Assembly: GCA_023053575.1 (NCBI GenBank)
Contig: JAKZAP010000004.1
Location: 4,383,572-4,447,571 of the forward strand
Direction of reading: 5' to 3'
DNA length: 64,000 bases
Source: Branchinecta lynchi
Taxonomy: Eukaryota > Arthropoda > Branchiopoda > Anostraca > Branchinectidae
A program made the translations under genes and the position numbers. Shown here piece by piece: positions 23,160 through 33,563 of this stretch. The notes beneath the pieces are model-generated. The model was not told the origin of the DNA. It saw nothing but the letters and a program-made list of their open reading frames with translations, and ran no database searches. Each line of letters starts with the position of its first letter. Position 1 is the first letter of the stretch.

Positions 23160-23480
23160 AATGTCTGTGCGACTGTCCCGATTTTGCTAGCCGGGCAATT
23201 GCACGCAAGCTAGGATGATGAATTGGATGGAAGCTTGGTAAGCTCTTAAAAGATCCAACCCAGTGTTCAGTCAAACCTTCTTTTCTCGGACCCGATCATC
23301 CGCGTGGTGGTAAGGGTGGAATTTAGTGAGCTCCATGCCCGTTAAGGATGTAAAGAAAGAAAGATTTAAAAGGGTTTCTCGACCGTCTTGTGGGAAAAGA
23401 AACAGTTCATTTCTTGGATGAAACTGATCTTACACCACGCGAACGGGTGATCCGAGTCGATTAAGACTCAATGGTCGGTA
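23160..23480 (+). repeat. Diverged relative of family A core
   Basis: Reads TTGCTAGCCGGGCAATTGCACGCAAGCTAGGATGATGA where family A has TTGCTAGTTCGGGCACTTCCACATAAGCTAGGACGATGA, followed by GACCCGATCATC and GAACGGGTGATCCGA. It is clearly homologous to the element core but much diverged, so it is an ancient family A copy or a third family. Confidence 0.6.
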
Positions 23481-23778
23481 GGATTATATGTTCTACTTGT
23501 GTGTCCGAACTATATCAGACAAGGTGGAGAGAAACGGAGGAGGGCGGACAATTGTGTAACATCAAGAACGTCCGTCTCCCTATCTGTGTACAACGAATAT
23601 GCGGAGTCGAGTATTTCCCGTGGCTTTTCCGCTGCGAACGAGCGGAGGTTAGTAGCTTCGCGCCCCATTCGTTACCTCTACAATTAGCTAGATCGCTGTG
23701 AAACCACCTTTAGGAAAAGTAGGAGACGACGCTGATTGGGTCTTTGGACGCGTCAACGCGTGGAGTACACCTCCTGCA

Positions 23779-24828
23779 TTTTTGGGATCCGAAAACGTAA
23801 GTGGAGGGATACCTATGACATCACAAAAGTTGTCCGTCTGTCCGTCCGTCCGTCCGTCTGTGCGCACTGTAAATCTCGAAGGGAATGAGATATTTTGATG
23901 AAACTTGGTGTGAGGATTCTTTGGGTCAAGAGTAAGGTCAAGTTCGTAGATGGGCTCTGTAGCCCCACATTTAGGGGTGTAGGGGGTTTAAATTAAGGGG
24001 CAAATTAAATATTTTTAAACAGATACTGTGATAGTCGATTACGGGGTAAGAAGTCATGGTGAACACGACGGTGAAAATCATTTTGTCATCGGACTAGTAG
24101 TTCGCCCGCAATCCGGCCAAAACCGGAAAGTTTGTTAAAAGTAAAAGTTTTATTTGAAGTTGATTAGATGTTCGATTTAGGGGTGGGAGCAGTCAACCAC
24201 AAACCCCTGATTTCTGGATACCCTGTGCCAAACGCCGGATATGTCTAGCGTTTGGCATACCCTATGCCTAACGCTGGATACACTATGCCAGGTGCTGGAT
24301 ACTGAAACCCAGTAAAATATTGATGATCTGAGTGAAGCTAAAAAATCAACCAATCAGAATTCCTTTGTATTGAGGTAGGTCAGGGTTAGGTTACCATTAG
24401 GTATCCAGCGTTTGGCATAGGGTATCAGAGTTAGGCATAGGCTATGCTAAATCCTAGATATACCCAGCGTTTGGCATAGGGTATTCAAAAATCACGGATT
24501 TGTGGTAGACTGGGTAGGAGGACATGCTGAACACGACAGTGAAAACCATTTTCTCTCAGGACAAGTAGTTCGCCCGGAATCCGGCCAAAGCCGGAAAGTT
24601 TGTTAATAGTGAAAGTTTTATTTGAAGTTGCTTAGATGTTCGATTTAGGGGTAAGAAGACATGCTGAACACTTGTGTAAAAATAATTTTCTACCCGGGCA
24701 AGTACTTTGCCCGGAGTCCGGCCAAAACCGGAAAAATTTAAAGTTTTAGTTTTAGTTGATTAGATATCCGATTTAGGGGTAAGAAGAGATGCTGAACATG
24801 ATGGTGAAAACCATTTTCTCGATAAGTC
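23779..24828 (+). mobile_element. Family B element, 3'-truncated, with MITE inside (B2)
   Basis: Starts TTTTTGGGATCCGAAAACG, then GTAAGTGGAGGGATACC, then (GTCY)n (TTGTCCGTCTGTCCGTCC). Its monomers carry CATGCTGAACACG and CCGGAATCCGGCCAAA. It ends abruptly near 24828, without the 3' terminus, 139 bp before PDZD8 exon 3. A hAT-like MITE is inserted at 24190-24512. Confidence 0.88.
24190..24512. mobile_element. hAT-like MITE inside family B element B2
   Basis: 323 bp. Ends CAGTCAACCACAAA and TTTGTGGTAGACTG. The inverted repeats extend to ~50 bp and are full of GGATACCC/GCGTTTGGCATAGGGTA words. Flanked by GGTGGGAG (24182-24189) and GGTAGGAG (24513-24520), an 8-bp target duplication with one change. 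Removing it restores the family B monomer. Confidence 0.9.
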
Positions 24829-24967
24829 GAGATGAAGTCCAATAAACATTTCGCTTTGGGATGTCATCGAAACTTATAGTCTTTTTTTGACATCCTGAAC
24901 TTCAGTGCGACTCTTTTTGCGTTATATTTCATGTCTGAAAGCAGTAGCCTCACCTTTTATTTTTCAG

Positions 24968-25125
24968 TCAGCGGTCTTGAAGGTGAGGGTCAGCTGTCCT
25001 TCAACCGCAGTCCATACAGTCACTGGGCATTTGCTTTTGTCAAGCCTCCAGTTGTTGACATGGAAGTGAAGTCAACCATCCAGGGTGCAACATTCACCCA
25101 GGTTACTACTTTAGTCGCTGCTCTG
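24968..25125 (+). CDS. PDZD8: PDZD8 exon 3: SMP domain, PFTHW-like motif
   Basis: Completes a split codon from exon 2 (G+TC, Val) and encodes residues to 184. The stretch SFNRSPYSHWAFAFVKPPVV corresponds to the family motif FTRVPFTHWFFSFVEDPL, one of the best conserved parts of the PDZD8 SMP domain, followed by DMEVKSTIQG as in the family's DFEVRSQFEG. The acceptor is TTTTTCAG before TC. The donor is CTG followed by GTTAGT, with T at +3, a weaker consensus than the other introns. It exits in phase 0. Confidence 0.9.
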
Positions 25126-25199
25126 GTTAGTACACTCTGATTCTTTGTTCGAAGTTTCGAAGATTGTCCTCGTGGCTATATATTTTTTCTTTTTAATGC

Positions 25200-25440
25200 A
25201 TTTTACAACATCAGCAATACTACATAGTCGCGAGATACGTGGTTGTGCCTTGACACTCTAACATGGGGGAGGGAGATACGTGATTATTCCGCTAGATGTA
25301 ACTCCGTCAAGCTTCAGAAAAAGACGAGTTATGAGCCATTCGAAGCAGAATTTTTCAGAAACTGCGTGAAAACCTGAAAATCGTAGAAAGTTCGAGATAC
25401 GTGGTTTTGCCTTGACAGCGACGCGTCCTTGCCGTCAGCG
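25200..25440. repeat. Short dispersed repeat words in intron 3
   Basis: CGAGATACGTGGTTGTGCCTTGACA (25218) and CGAGATACGTGGTTTTGCCTTGACA (25390) are repeated 173 bp apart. The rest of 25126-26680 has no recognised gene; the open frames at 25412-26006 show no family similarity. Confidence 0.45.
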
Positions 25441-26683
25441 AAGTTTCGTTGAAAGTGGCCGTGAAGATTTCAATCGAGAAACCAGGTCAGCAAGTCCCCT
25501 TAAACTTTTGCTGTCCTACCATACTTCGGAGCGTGATGATTGTAAAAAATTAGCAATGAAACTGTTTCACCCTTCAGTAGTCGTTACAGAATCGGGCCAC
25601 AAACGAATCGCCAGTATCTCCAGTATCGAGCCACAAATCGACAACGGCCTCGGTAGTTGTTTGTTGATCAACCCACTCGACCATAATCGACCCACAAAAT
25701 GTTTGTGTGGGCTCGGAAAAATTATATTTGACAGTGCAAAACGGATATCAGCTGAATTTTGTTAGAGGTATCTTTCGGTCCTTCTTAGCAAGGTTCCTCT
25801 TCAGGCTCAAAGCCGCTCAAGTTGGGAAAACGAAAAGTTGTAATATAGTTATTGTTGTTACCTTTTGGGAAAGTCAGCTTGGGCTAAAGAAATATTTATC
25901 GGAGAAACTCCCTAGATACCCTAGACGCCACGGCTCAAAGGTACGACCCCCTTCCCCCTTTATTGGAATAGTAAGTAAAATAACGACTCAGATTATCGGG
26001 AGTTAAAAATCTCTTATTGTTAAACTATCCGAAAACTGTAAACGAGTATAAAGATGAAAATGTCAATGTTCCACAACCTGTAAGCCTATCAAATAAATGG
26101 CGGAGATTTATTTTAAAGGACAAACAAACAAGCACGAAACGCATGCTTCTCTGGAAATGATCAGGCTACTAGACTATTAGCTAGCTCGCTAGCAACTCCT
26201 TGTCAGTTGCATGTCAAATCCATCACCTTCTTCTGAACTGAGCCTAACCAGGGACCCATAAACTTCCTGCAATGACTCGCTATTGAGGGGGCTAGTCAAT
26301 AATAGATTTCTGTTGCGCCCTTGACCGAGTGTCAAATAGTTCGAGAAATACCCACGGGGATAAAATATTCGACTATCCAGATAGGCAAAATTTTTCGCAG
26401 CTGTTGTGCTGAATTAGGAATATTCCTCCTGGATCATTTGTCCTGGCTTAGGTACCTGGTGGCATGCTGGCAATTTTGTCTATCTGAGCAAAAACGCCGA
26501 TTCGACCCAAGCGGAATTTTTGGAAACTAGGTGAGGCTCGGGCAACATAGCAACATAGAAGCATAGGAAATGACAAGCCCCCTGAACGGCGAGTCATTAC
26601 AAGAAATGTATGGGTCCCTGGCCTAACCAAGGGGAGAGCGGGGCGGGGGTATTATAACTCATCTAATTAGAAGTTAGTGGACT

Positions 26684-26790
26684 GAAAGACAATGGTCCCC
26701 GGGCGGAACTTGTACCCTCGACATTTGGCTTTAATTGCAAACGCAGTAAGCGAACATTGTTTTAGACGGGCTTTGAAGAAGCCGATGGCG
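26684..26790 (-). repeat. tRNA-derived SINE-like sequence, copy S3
   Basis: On the minus strand: CAATTAAAGCCAAATGTCGAGGGTACAAGTTCCG (anticodon-arm region and B-box-like word), then TTGTCTTTCAGT. It shares the AATTAAAGC word and the TGTCTTTCAGT tail with copy S2 at 29812-29900. Confidence 0.55.
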
Positions 26791-26857
26791 AGTTTTATGA
26801 TTCGGCGTATTGGAATCCCAAAACGTAAGTGGAGGGATACCTATGACATCGCAAAAG

Positions 26858-28324
26858 TGAAGTGGGTGTAATAACGCCACCGTGCTCCATCGCCATCATA
26901 TGTTTTCCGCCGACTCATTAGTGCAGGTAGCGCAGTTGGCTGGTTCATGTAATCCGAGATCTAAATCGTTAAATCCGAAGAGGGGTTTACCGCCACCAAG
27001 CCAACCCTATGTTAATCCTAGCTAATACAAAGAATGAGCTTAAAGTTTAACTGAACAGGCAACTTATTTTTACATCTTAGATTCAAATACATTGAATTAT
27101 TACAACACTTATTGGGGATTTTCATTCTGTCCACAGTAGTCTCCAGTAGGGACGTTGGGAATGTGGACGCTTTCCCATGGTGAATCCGTCCACAATTCGC
27201 CCGCGAAAATCACTGCACTATCACTACACAAGACACATCACTATCTAGCTCTAGTTTTGGCACTGCAGACTGCGTTTGCTGCTGGTATTGTTGCCAAATG
27301 TTCCAGGCACCATAGAGATATCACAAAAACGGGGAGAGCGGCAAGCACAATGGGATAATCGATTATTTGGAAATATCAGAAAAACAAACTAACGCTTTGT
27401 CATCGGGTTTTCAAGATTACTTAAGCGAACAAGTGATGGGTAACTAGACTGAAGTATCCTAGCCCTTTTCGGTTAAACTTTAAACGTTTCAAATAGTTAT
27501 TCCAACTAAAGAAACTGTGCAACTTCAACAGCTCAAGGCCCCAAACTATTAAAAATTCAAAAGGTAAGAAATCGCCGCCTGAAGTGCTTCTCTTGAAACG
27601 CGTATCCGGTTTGGCACTATGCTCTGACAAAAGAGGACACAGATTCCATTGAAAGTGTACAGAAACGTGCTCTCGGAATTATATACATAGGAGCTGAAAT
27701 GCCTTATTGTTTTCTTTTAAATCATTTTAAACTTGAGACCCTCCATCGTAGAGGCTGTGCAGAGATTTTGGTATGAAGTCCCTACAGAACCCCTCCTTCC
27801 GCTCCCTTCTGCCGCCTCTCTTCCAACCTCAACAAGCTAGAACCCCGTTACTACCGTACGGAGCGGCACCGTAATAGTTTTATCCCTAAATTTGTACATA
27901 TTTTCAACAAAGAGGTTTAGTCATTCTTGTGTGTGTCTCACTTCTATGTTTTTGTGTTAGGCCATATTCAGTTTGAATTATTTATCTTGATATTATGACA
28001 GACATTATTGGTTTGCCTTCATGTGTATTGACGTATTCAACACGCCATTTGGCCCCAAGCCACGATATTTGAAATAAACTGAAAGACTTTCTTTCTTGAT
28101 ACGTAATTTTAACTTTCAGTTAGCGCGCTTAACTTCAGTATCCTCTAGAGGGAGTAATCTTCTTGGGGACGTAAGATCTCCTGCATGGGTGGCGGTAAAC
28201 ACCCTTTTCACATTTAAAGATTTAAATATGAACTACCTGTACAGGCTGCCTAATTACCTGAATTGAAAGGTGGCGGAAAACATATGGTGGTGGAAAACCG
28301 CGGTGGCGTTAGAACACTGCTACC
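26858..28324. mobile_element. 1.47-kb TIR element with ~150-bp inverted ends
   Basis: The ends share TAACGCCACCG, ATATGTTTTCCGCC and GTTTACCGCCACC in mirrored order over about 150 bp. It is flanked by CGCAAAAG at 26850-26857 and 28325-28332, an exact 8-bp duplication compatible with hAT. Its interior holds a CR1/L2-type non-LTR fragment (27602-28105). No transposase was recognised. Confidence 0.88.
27602..28105 (+). pseudogene. CR1/L2-type non-LTR retrotransposon 3' fragment
   Basis: Reads YPVWHYALTKEDTDSIESVQ then KRALGIIY, the conserved C-terminal region of CR1/L2-like reverse transcriptases (PVWHSSLT...IERVQKRALRII). After a stop and frame changes come RTERHRNSFIPKFVHIFN, the usual last motif before the 3' UTR. 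It ends with an AATAAA-like GAAATAAACTG. A broken 5'-truncated copy. Confidence 0.78.
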
Positions 28325-29401
28325 CGCAAAAGTTGTCCGTCTATTAGCACGATAACTCTCGAAGGGAATGAGTTGTTTTGAGGAAACTTGGCGTGAGGAT
28401 TCTTTCTATTAAGAGTAAGGTGAATTTCGTAGGTGGGCTCTTTAGCCCTAGATTTAGGGGTGTGGGAGAGGGTTCGAATTAAAGGCAAACAAAATATTTT
28501 TAAACAGCTAATGTAATAGTCAGTTGTAGGTTAAGAAGACATATTGAACACGATGGTGAAAACCATTTTCTCGCCGGATAAGTAGTTCGTTCGGAATTCG
28601 GCAAAAATGGAAAGTTGTCTAAAAGTTGATTAATTTGAAGTTGATTAAATGTTCGATTTGGGGGTAAGAAGACATGCTGAACAAGTAAGTTATCTACCAG
28701 GACAACTAGTTCGCACGGAATCCGGCCAAACCGGAAAATTTGTTAAAATCAAAATTATTTGAAGTTGATTAAATGATGACAGATTTGAAGGTAAGAAGAG
28801 ACGCTGAGTCTGTGTATCACACTCATTTTTTACACGGACATATTATTCGTCCGGAGTCCGGTTGTAACCGGAATTTGTTAATAAGTTAAAGTTTAATTTG
28901 AGGTTGAATAGATGTTGTTTATACGTGAATTCGTTTCTGAACTTCTTTTTTTGCTTGACAAGTAGTTCGCTCGGAATTCGGCCGCATCGGAAATTTCTGA
29001 TGATTCTCCGATGATTAGCTTAGCCTGGTGAAGACTGGATCTGGCGAAGACAAGAACAGATTGTCCGGATCAAATATTAGATTTTTGGGATCCCATCGCA
29101 ACCTTTGGTCTTGTTCTTATAACTTAAATGATGAATAGAAAGATCAAATTCGGCGCGTGTGCTATGAAAGATTCCTTTTATGAATAAAACAACTGAACGC
29201 CACTCCGGTACAAAGAGGCTTGTGAACATACTTTGCAAACCGCTACAGTCGGAGATACATCAACTGAACAGTGGTACGACTGGCGCCAAATATATAAGAT
29301 TGTCTGTTTCCTGTATCAAAATTCCATTTTTACATAAACATAAATTCATCAAGTCCAACTTGAGGAAAACACGTTTTTCATTTTGTCTTTTTCTTTTTCA
29401 G

Positions 29402-29609
29402 GTCTCAAAGATCCTTCAGCGGAAGCATGTCCTTCCGGATTACCGAATTCGTTATAAGCCATTTTTTGACCCCCCTGAGATTTCCCTCCACGAATATCCT
29501 AAAGTGGCGCCCCCTGTTCCTGTCGGCTTCCTTTCGGTCACGGTTAAGGAATGTTCCAGACTTTTGGAATCCCTTTTGGAAGATGGACTTCACTGCACGC
29601 TGGCTGCAG
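29402..29609 (+). CDS. PDZD8: PDZD8 exon 4: end of SMP and first C2-like region
   Basis: Residues 185-253 plus one base. Begins VSKILQRKHVLPDYRIRYKPFF, matching the family's LKKIIKRKHTLPNYKIRFKPFF, the end of the SMP domain. It continues to VGFLSVTVKECSRLL and LHCTLAA, matching the C2-like LKVTLLECSRLL...VHCTLEL. The acceptor is TTCTTTTTCAG before GTC and the donor is CAG followed by GTATGT; phase 0 in, phase 1 out. A MITE is inserted 13 bp past the exon end, and its target duplication starts at the last base of the GTATGT donor. The open frame runs on into that MITE but is not coding. Confidence 0.9.
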
Positions 29610-29622
29610 GTATGTTGATGAG

Positions 29623-29798
29623 CAAGGCCGTATCCAGGGGGGGGGTAGGGGGTTGAACACCCCCTCCCCCCCCGAAACACACACAAATAGTCATTTTTAC
29701 AGGCTTTTCCCTCTGATCTATGTCTTTTTAGTACTTTTTTGTCCGACCCGCAGGCAACCCCCCCCCCCCAAAAAAAAAAATTCCTGGATACGGGCCTG
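29623..29798. mobile_element. hAT-like MITE 13 bp past PDZD8 exon 4
   Basis: 176 bp. The ends CAAGGCCGTATCCAGG and CCTGGATACGGGCCTG are imperfect 16-bp inverted repeats. Flanked by TTGATGAG (29615-29622) and TTAATAAG (29799-29806), an 8-bp duplication with two changes. The left duplication overlaps the last base of the splice donor GTATGT. A second, reversed and truncated copy is at 57631. Confidence 0.87.
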
Positions 29799-29811
29799 TT
29801 AATAAGTATTC

Positions 29812-29900
29812 AACTGAAAGACAAACGATGCTCCTGTGGGATTTGAACCCACGACGTTCAGCTTTAATTGCCAGTATGCGTTACTACCATCTACGACAAA
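29812..29900 (-). repeat. tRNA-derived SINE-like sequence, copy S2
   Basis: Minus strand: GTAGATGGTAGTAACGC (A-box-like), CAATTAAAGCTGAACGTCG, then GTGGGTTCAAATCCCAC (B box within a perfect 5-bp T stem) and AGGAGCATCGTTTGTCTTTCAGT. It is the best-preserved of the trio. It may be mistaken for a tRNA gene; the acceptor stem is not convincing. Confidence 0.65.
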
Positions 29901-30555
29901 ATGCATAACTAGATAAATACATTTTAATATACAAAAGCCAATATCGGGCACTGCACCGAAACGACAAGGAAGGATACAACCCTTTGCCTATATTAGAAAC
30001 TATAGGATTAAACAACTTTGCTAATTCTATCTAGAGAAATCTTCAAAACAGTTGAATAGCTAGAAACTTCTGTTTTTCCTTATCTCTGTAACACACTCGC
30101 TCCATACACTCTCACTCAAAATTACTCATACTTTTCTCTCACATCCACACAGATGGCAAGAGTAAGGACCAGTTTCAGCCCTAACTTTACCCAAATATTA
30201 TCTTCCTTTAGCAAGAGGCAAACCATCCCGTCTCATACCCACAAACAAAAGTTTCTCATGAGACAGGCAACTCTTAACTAAGGTAATTAAGGTTACCTCA
30301 AATTGCACTTGCCAGCGAAAGCGCTATGTTGCGTGTTGCACCACCGCCGGTGCATTGACTATGCTCTCGAAGGGATTGTGAGGTTCGGGGTTTTGCTTTA
30401 AACTTCTGTACAAACGGCCATATATCGAGGGGAGGCACAAAGAATCGATTGGCGAAAAGCCGGTGAAGTGTTGGAAGAACAATACCGGTTCTGTGCTTCT
30501 TTTTCATCTGTGTTTTATCCATGTAGTTTTACACATCTTAATAACAATCTCCTAG

Positions 30556-30696
30556 GAATGAACGCGTTTGTGTCTGCTGGCCCATCGAAGAGCCCGAACA
30601 GCTACGTGATGACGTTGAAGGTGGCGCGGAAGAAGAATCATCCCTTCGGAGTGATTTTCAAGCCTTTGGAATCCGCCGACTCAGGAACCGCAGAAG
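30556..30696 (+). CDS. PDZD8: PDZD8 exon 5: start of PDZ domain
   Basis: Completes a Gly codon from exon 4 and encodes residues 254-300 plus one base. The segment SYVMTLKVARKKNHPFGVIF is the first strand and carboxylate-binding loop of a PDZ domain (PFGV in the GLGF position). It is followed by an acidic turn ESADSGTAE. PDZ domains bind peptide C-termini or internal ligands; in PDZD8 this domain contributes to partner binding. The acceptor is CTCCTAG before GAATG and the donor is AAG followed by GTCAGC. The acceptor tract is short but the phase fits both neighbours. Confidence 0.85.
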
Positions 30697-31064
30697 GTCA
30701 GCTCTTTACCGCATGTCGGAAACAATTGCCGGATTAGGAAGTAATGATGTAATTAGTTTAGCATGGAATCCGGGAGCTTATGGAAGGGGAGAGAAATTCG
30801 AGGCTAAGGGCCAGGATTAGAGAGGACATGGCTAATTTGTTGGTCGTATTGAATAACGGGTAGAAAGCGGTGTGCAGTGGCGAAATAGGTTGACGCCGGA
30901 CACGTGGGGGAGGTTCGTAAGTGCCCGTCGAGGGAAAAAGAAAAGCAAGGGCTCAACTTCAGCTTGAATTCGGAGCTGTGATCACTGTCCGTCATGTGCG
31001 ACTAAATCAGCAAACTGATCCGGTCTACGTCAATCTTTGAAAGAATTTCAGCTATGCTATTGCG

Positions 31065-31926
31065 TGGGTTAAGACGATGTAACTTGGCAGGATTATAAGA
31101 GACACGACCAGATTAACTTGGAAATAGTCAGTTCTTGAATCCGACCATCGTTGGGGGAGTGGAGGGAGGGGGAATCCTGGATCTTGAGGTTGTAAAACTT
31201 TCGAACGGGTGATGGGATCTTAAAGGACACCTGAACAATGAAACCAAATTTGAACACATCATGGAGAATGTATTTACAGACATGGCCACGGAGAGCATTC
31301 TTCTCCTGAGCGTGACGTTTCCATAAAGGGATATTCGTTTCTGGAGGCTTGCACATGCAGACTCCAAGACAAAAAGCGCAAATCATTCAAATCTTGTACA
31401 TCGCTGGCCGGATCGTATTGGAATTTCTTCTAGATGTACGTTTTGGGCTTAACTGGTTAAAAAATATTCCAGAAGAAGGGTTGATTGGAGACATTGGTTC
31501 ATTTCTAAAATTGTTCGGCGCTGAAATAAGGACAGATGCAAAATGGAGCAAAAATCATAGCTTGGGAACACTATTCCGTATTTGGATTGGGTTTTCTGCA
31601 GGCAATGCTAACGGTAGTCATACAGATAGGGATGATACTTGGTACTCTTCATTCAGGTGTCCTTTAATGAAACTTGATATTTGGAAAGGCCTCGTATCTT
31701 ACATGTCCTATTCCAAGTCCGGATTCGGATCCGATGAGTGTAGGGAGGGGGAGGTGAAACGGACCGGATTCGGGCACTGCTGGGGGAGTTGGAGAGGTGT
31801 CCGGAATGCCGGTGATGGCGAGTTAAGGTACTTCCAGATGTGCTAGAACGATGAAACTTGGCTGGAACATTAGAGACTCGACAAAATCGGCCTAGAAATT
31901 TCCACTACCCAGATCAGACCATCCCT
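31065..31926 (+). mobile_element. Family A fragment split by a TTAA-flanked MITE (A8)
   Basis: Family A core words (GACGATGTAACTTGGCAGG, GGAGGGGGAATCCTGGATC, TCGAACGGGTGATGGGATCTTAA, then TGAAACTTGATATTTGG after the insertion, GGGGGAGTTGGAGAGG). Both family ends are missing. Confidence 0.78.
31224..31663. mobile_element. TTAA-flanked 440-bp TIR MITE
   Basis: Ends AGGACACCTGAA and TTCAGGTGTCCT (12-bp perfect inside a longer imperfect repeat), flanked by TTAA at 31220-31223 and 31664-31667. Excision in silico restores the family A word ATCTTAATGAAACTTGATATTTGG. TTAA duplication is typical of piggyBac-type insertion. The open frame inside (IIQILYIAGRIVLEFLLDVR) is not recognised. Confidence 0.87.
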
Positions 31927-33209
31927 TAAAGAGGGCATCTTAACCGCAAAGTGATTTTTTTTTTTTGACCAAACCATACCTTTCACGATCCCCGAGGTGG
32001 ATGATCGTTTGTGCCACAAGGGTTTTCCTTGCAAATGAATTTCTAGCACCGTCGAAGGACCTGTCGTAGTTACTCCGGCCCGTCGCACCCTTCCGTAATT
32101 GCATTCGTTGAATCTTAAACCCGGAGGCCTAAATTTCAGATGTTACATGTTAAACCCCACTAACGACACCCGACTAATCTTCGCACTTGCCGCGGTTCAC
32201 CATTTTCCATGCGCATTTTGTTCCCGGTGATGATATTGATGCGTAAAACCGGTTGAATTTTGTCGAGTTTCTGCTCTAAGTTCATAGGTTGGGGAAAGGC
32301 TTAAGGTCCGGGAAAACAGCCAAAGCTGTGTATAATTTGTTAAAAGCAGAGTTAATTTTCTAATAAATTTTCCGTGAGCCCAAGCTGACTGCTAATCATG
32401 TTTGCCGCTCAAGTTGAAAAACATGACTTGTGGGAAACACACACAAGTTCGTTTTTCCAACTTGAGCGGCATTCTGAAGAGGACCCTTGCCAGAAGGACC
32501 CAAATATAGCTCTAACAAAATTCAGCTGACGTATCCGTTTTGCACTATCAAAGAGTTTTACAGTATTCAGATAGTTTTGAATGTTGCAACAGGAACAGTA
32601 AATAGAGGGAGGTGTGCTTTGAAGTGCGCGGCTTCACCGAAAAGTGAAAAAAAAATGCTTTTGACCAAACGATATATATTAATGATCCCCAAGGGGCCCA
32701 TGGTAATATTAGCCTCAAAGGCTTTGCTAACAATAAAATTCCTAAAAGATGACCCCATCATCATTTTTTATTCGGGGGTTTTGCTTACAGATCAATTCCT
32801 AATGCCCTTAAAGTACGCGTCATTACAGTCAACTAAAATAATACTTTGTACCGATCGACACATTCTCATGATTTCCAAGGGCCCATGATCATTCATATCT
32901 CAAGGGTTTTGCTTAGAAAGGGTTTTAGCTTAGGTTTTGCTTTTTCTAGACCCGATATAATCTAATCTAATTTTAAAAGACGGTGTTAGTTTCAGTATAT
33001 TTGATCTGTGTCTGAAAAGGTTGACTTGATGAGACTGACCTTCGATGTGCTGGCGAGCCTTGATCACTAATTTTATGTCCTATCCATCTTTGACAGATTT
33101 TCAGCTAAAGTTCTTACATTTCGATCTCTTGTGTTTAGTTCTCGTCGACCATCCGACTGAATATCGAGATAAAAGAAAATCGTGTATTTTTTTGTTTTGT
33201 TTTTTCCAG
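31927..33209. other. Intron 5 spacer with small dispersed repeats
   Basis: Contains a hairpin GCCGCTCAAGTTGAAAAA / TTTTTCCAACTTGAGCGGC at 32403-32471, whose arm also occurs at 25812 (GCCGCTCAAGTTGGGAAAA), and three related words around TTTGACCAAAC...GATCCCC.AGG (31968, 32659, 32858). No gene recognised. Confidence 0.45.
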
Positions 33210-33466
33210 AGGTTCCAGCCGTTGTAGCCGCCGTCACCCCTGGATCGCCTGCTCACGCCGCCGGGGTTTTGCAGTCTGACTTGATCACTCATGTTGATGG
33301 GGTAGCCACACCGACAGTCCACTCCGCCGCTGCTGCCGTTATTGGCGCCGGCGAGAGGTTCATGTTAACGCTGGAGAGGAAGGGCAAGATACACATCTCA
33401 ATATCTGACCTAGAGAAGTATATTCAGATTGAGACGCCAGTGATTCAGCTTGGCGTCGAGACACCA
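33210..33466 (+). CDS. PDZD8: PDZD8 exon 6: rest of PDZ domain
   Basis: Completes a Glu codon and encodes residues 301-386. AVTPGSPAHAAGVLQSDLIT, followed by HVDGV, is the classic PDZ core (family pattern VAPNSPAAIADLQRGDRLIAIGGV). Next comes the second helix (HSAAAAVIGAGERF) and the last strand (MLTLERK). The tail SDLEKYIQIETPVIQLGVETP is a linker. The acceptor is TTTTTTCCAG and the donor is CCA followed by GTAAGT; phase 1 in, phase 0 out. GC content is well above the surrounding intron. A complete family-A element starts 97 bp after the donor. Confidence 0.92.
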
Positions 33467-33563
33467 GTAAGTGTTGTTTTCTGTCCTCTGCCTGAACGAT
33501 TTTTAAATGTGGGGATATATAGGGCATCCCTTCTTTTCTGTATTTTTGTTTTTGGCCCGACTA

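Larger units (their letters stand above)
26809..29116 (+). mobile_element. Family B element split by a TIR element (B3)
   Basis: The 5' end (GGAATCCCAAAACGTAAGTGG) at 26809 is separated from its (GTCY)n and monomers (28325-29116) by an insertion with a perfect 8-bp duplication. The 3' end TTTTTGGGATCCCATCGCAACC plus TTTGGTCTTGTTC is intact. It lies in PDZD8 intron 3, 285 bp upstream of exon 4. Confidence 0.88.

Noticed and set aside
26930..26960. A-box-like GGTAGCGCAGTTGGCTGG as a tRNA promoter
   Set aside because: It is part of the long terminal inverted repeat of the 26858-28324 element and has no B box at the right distance.
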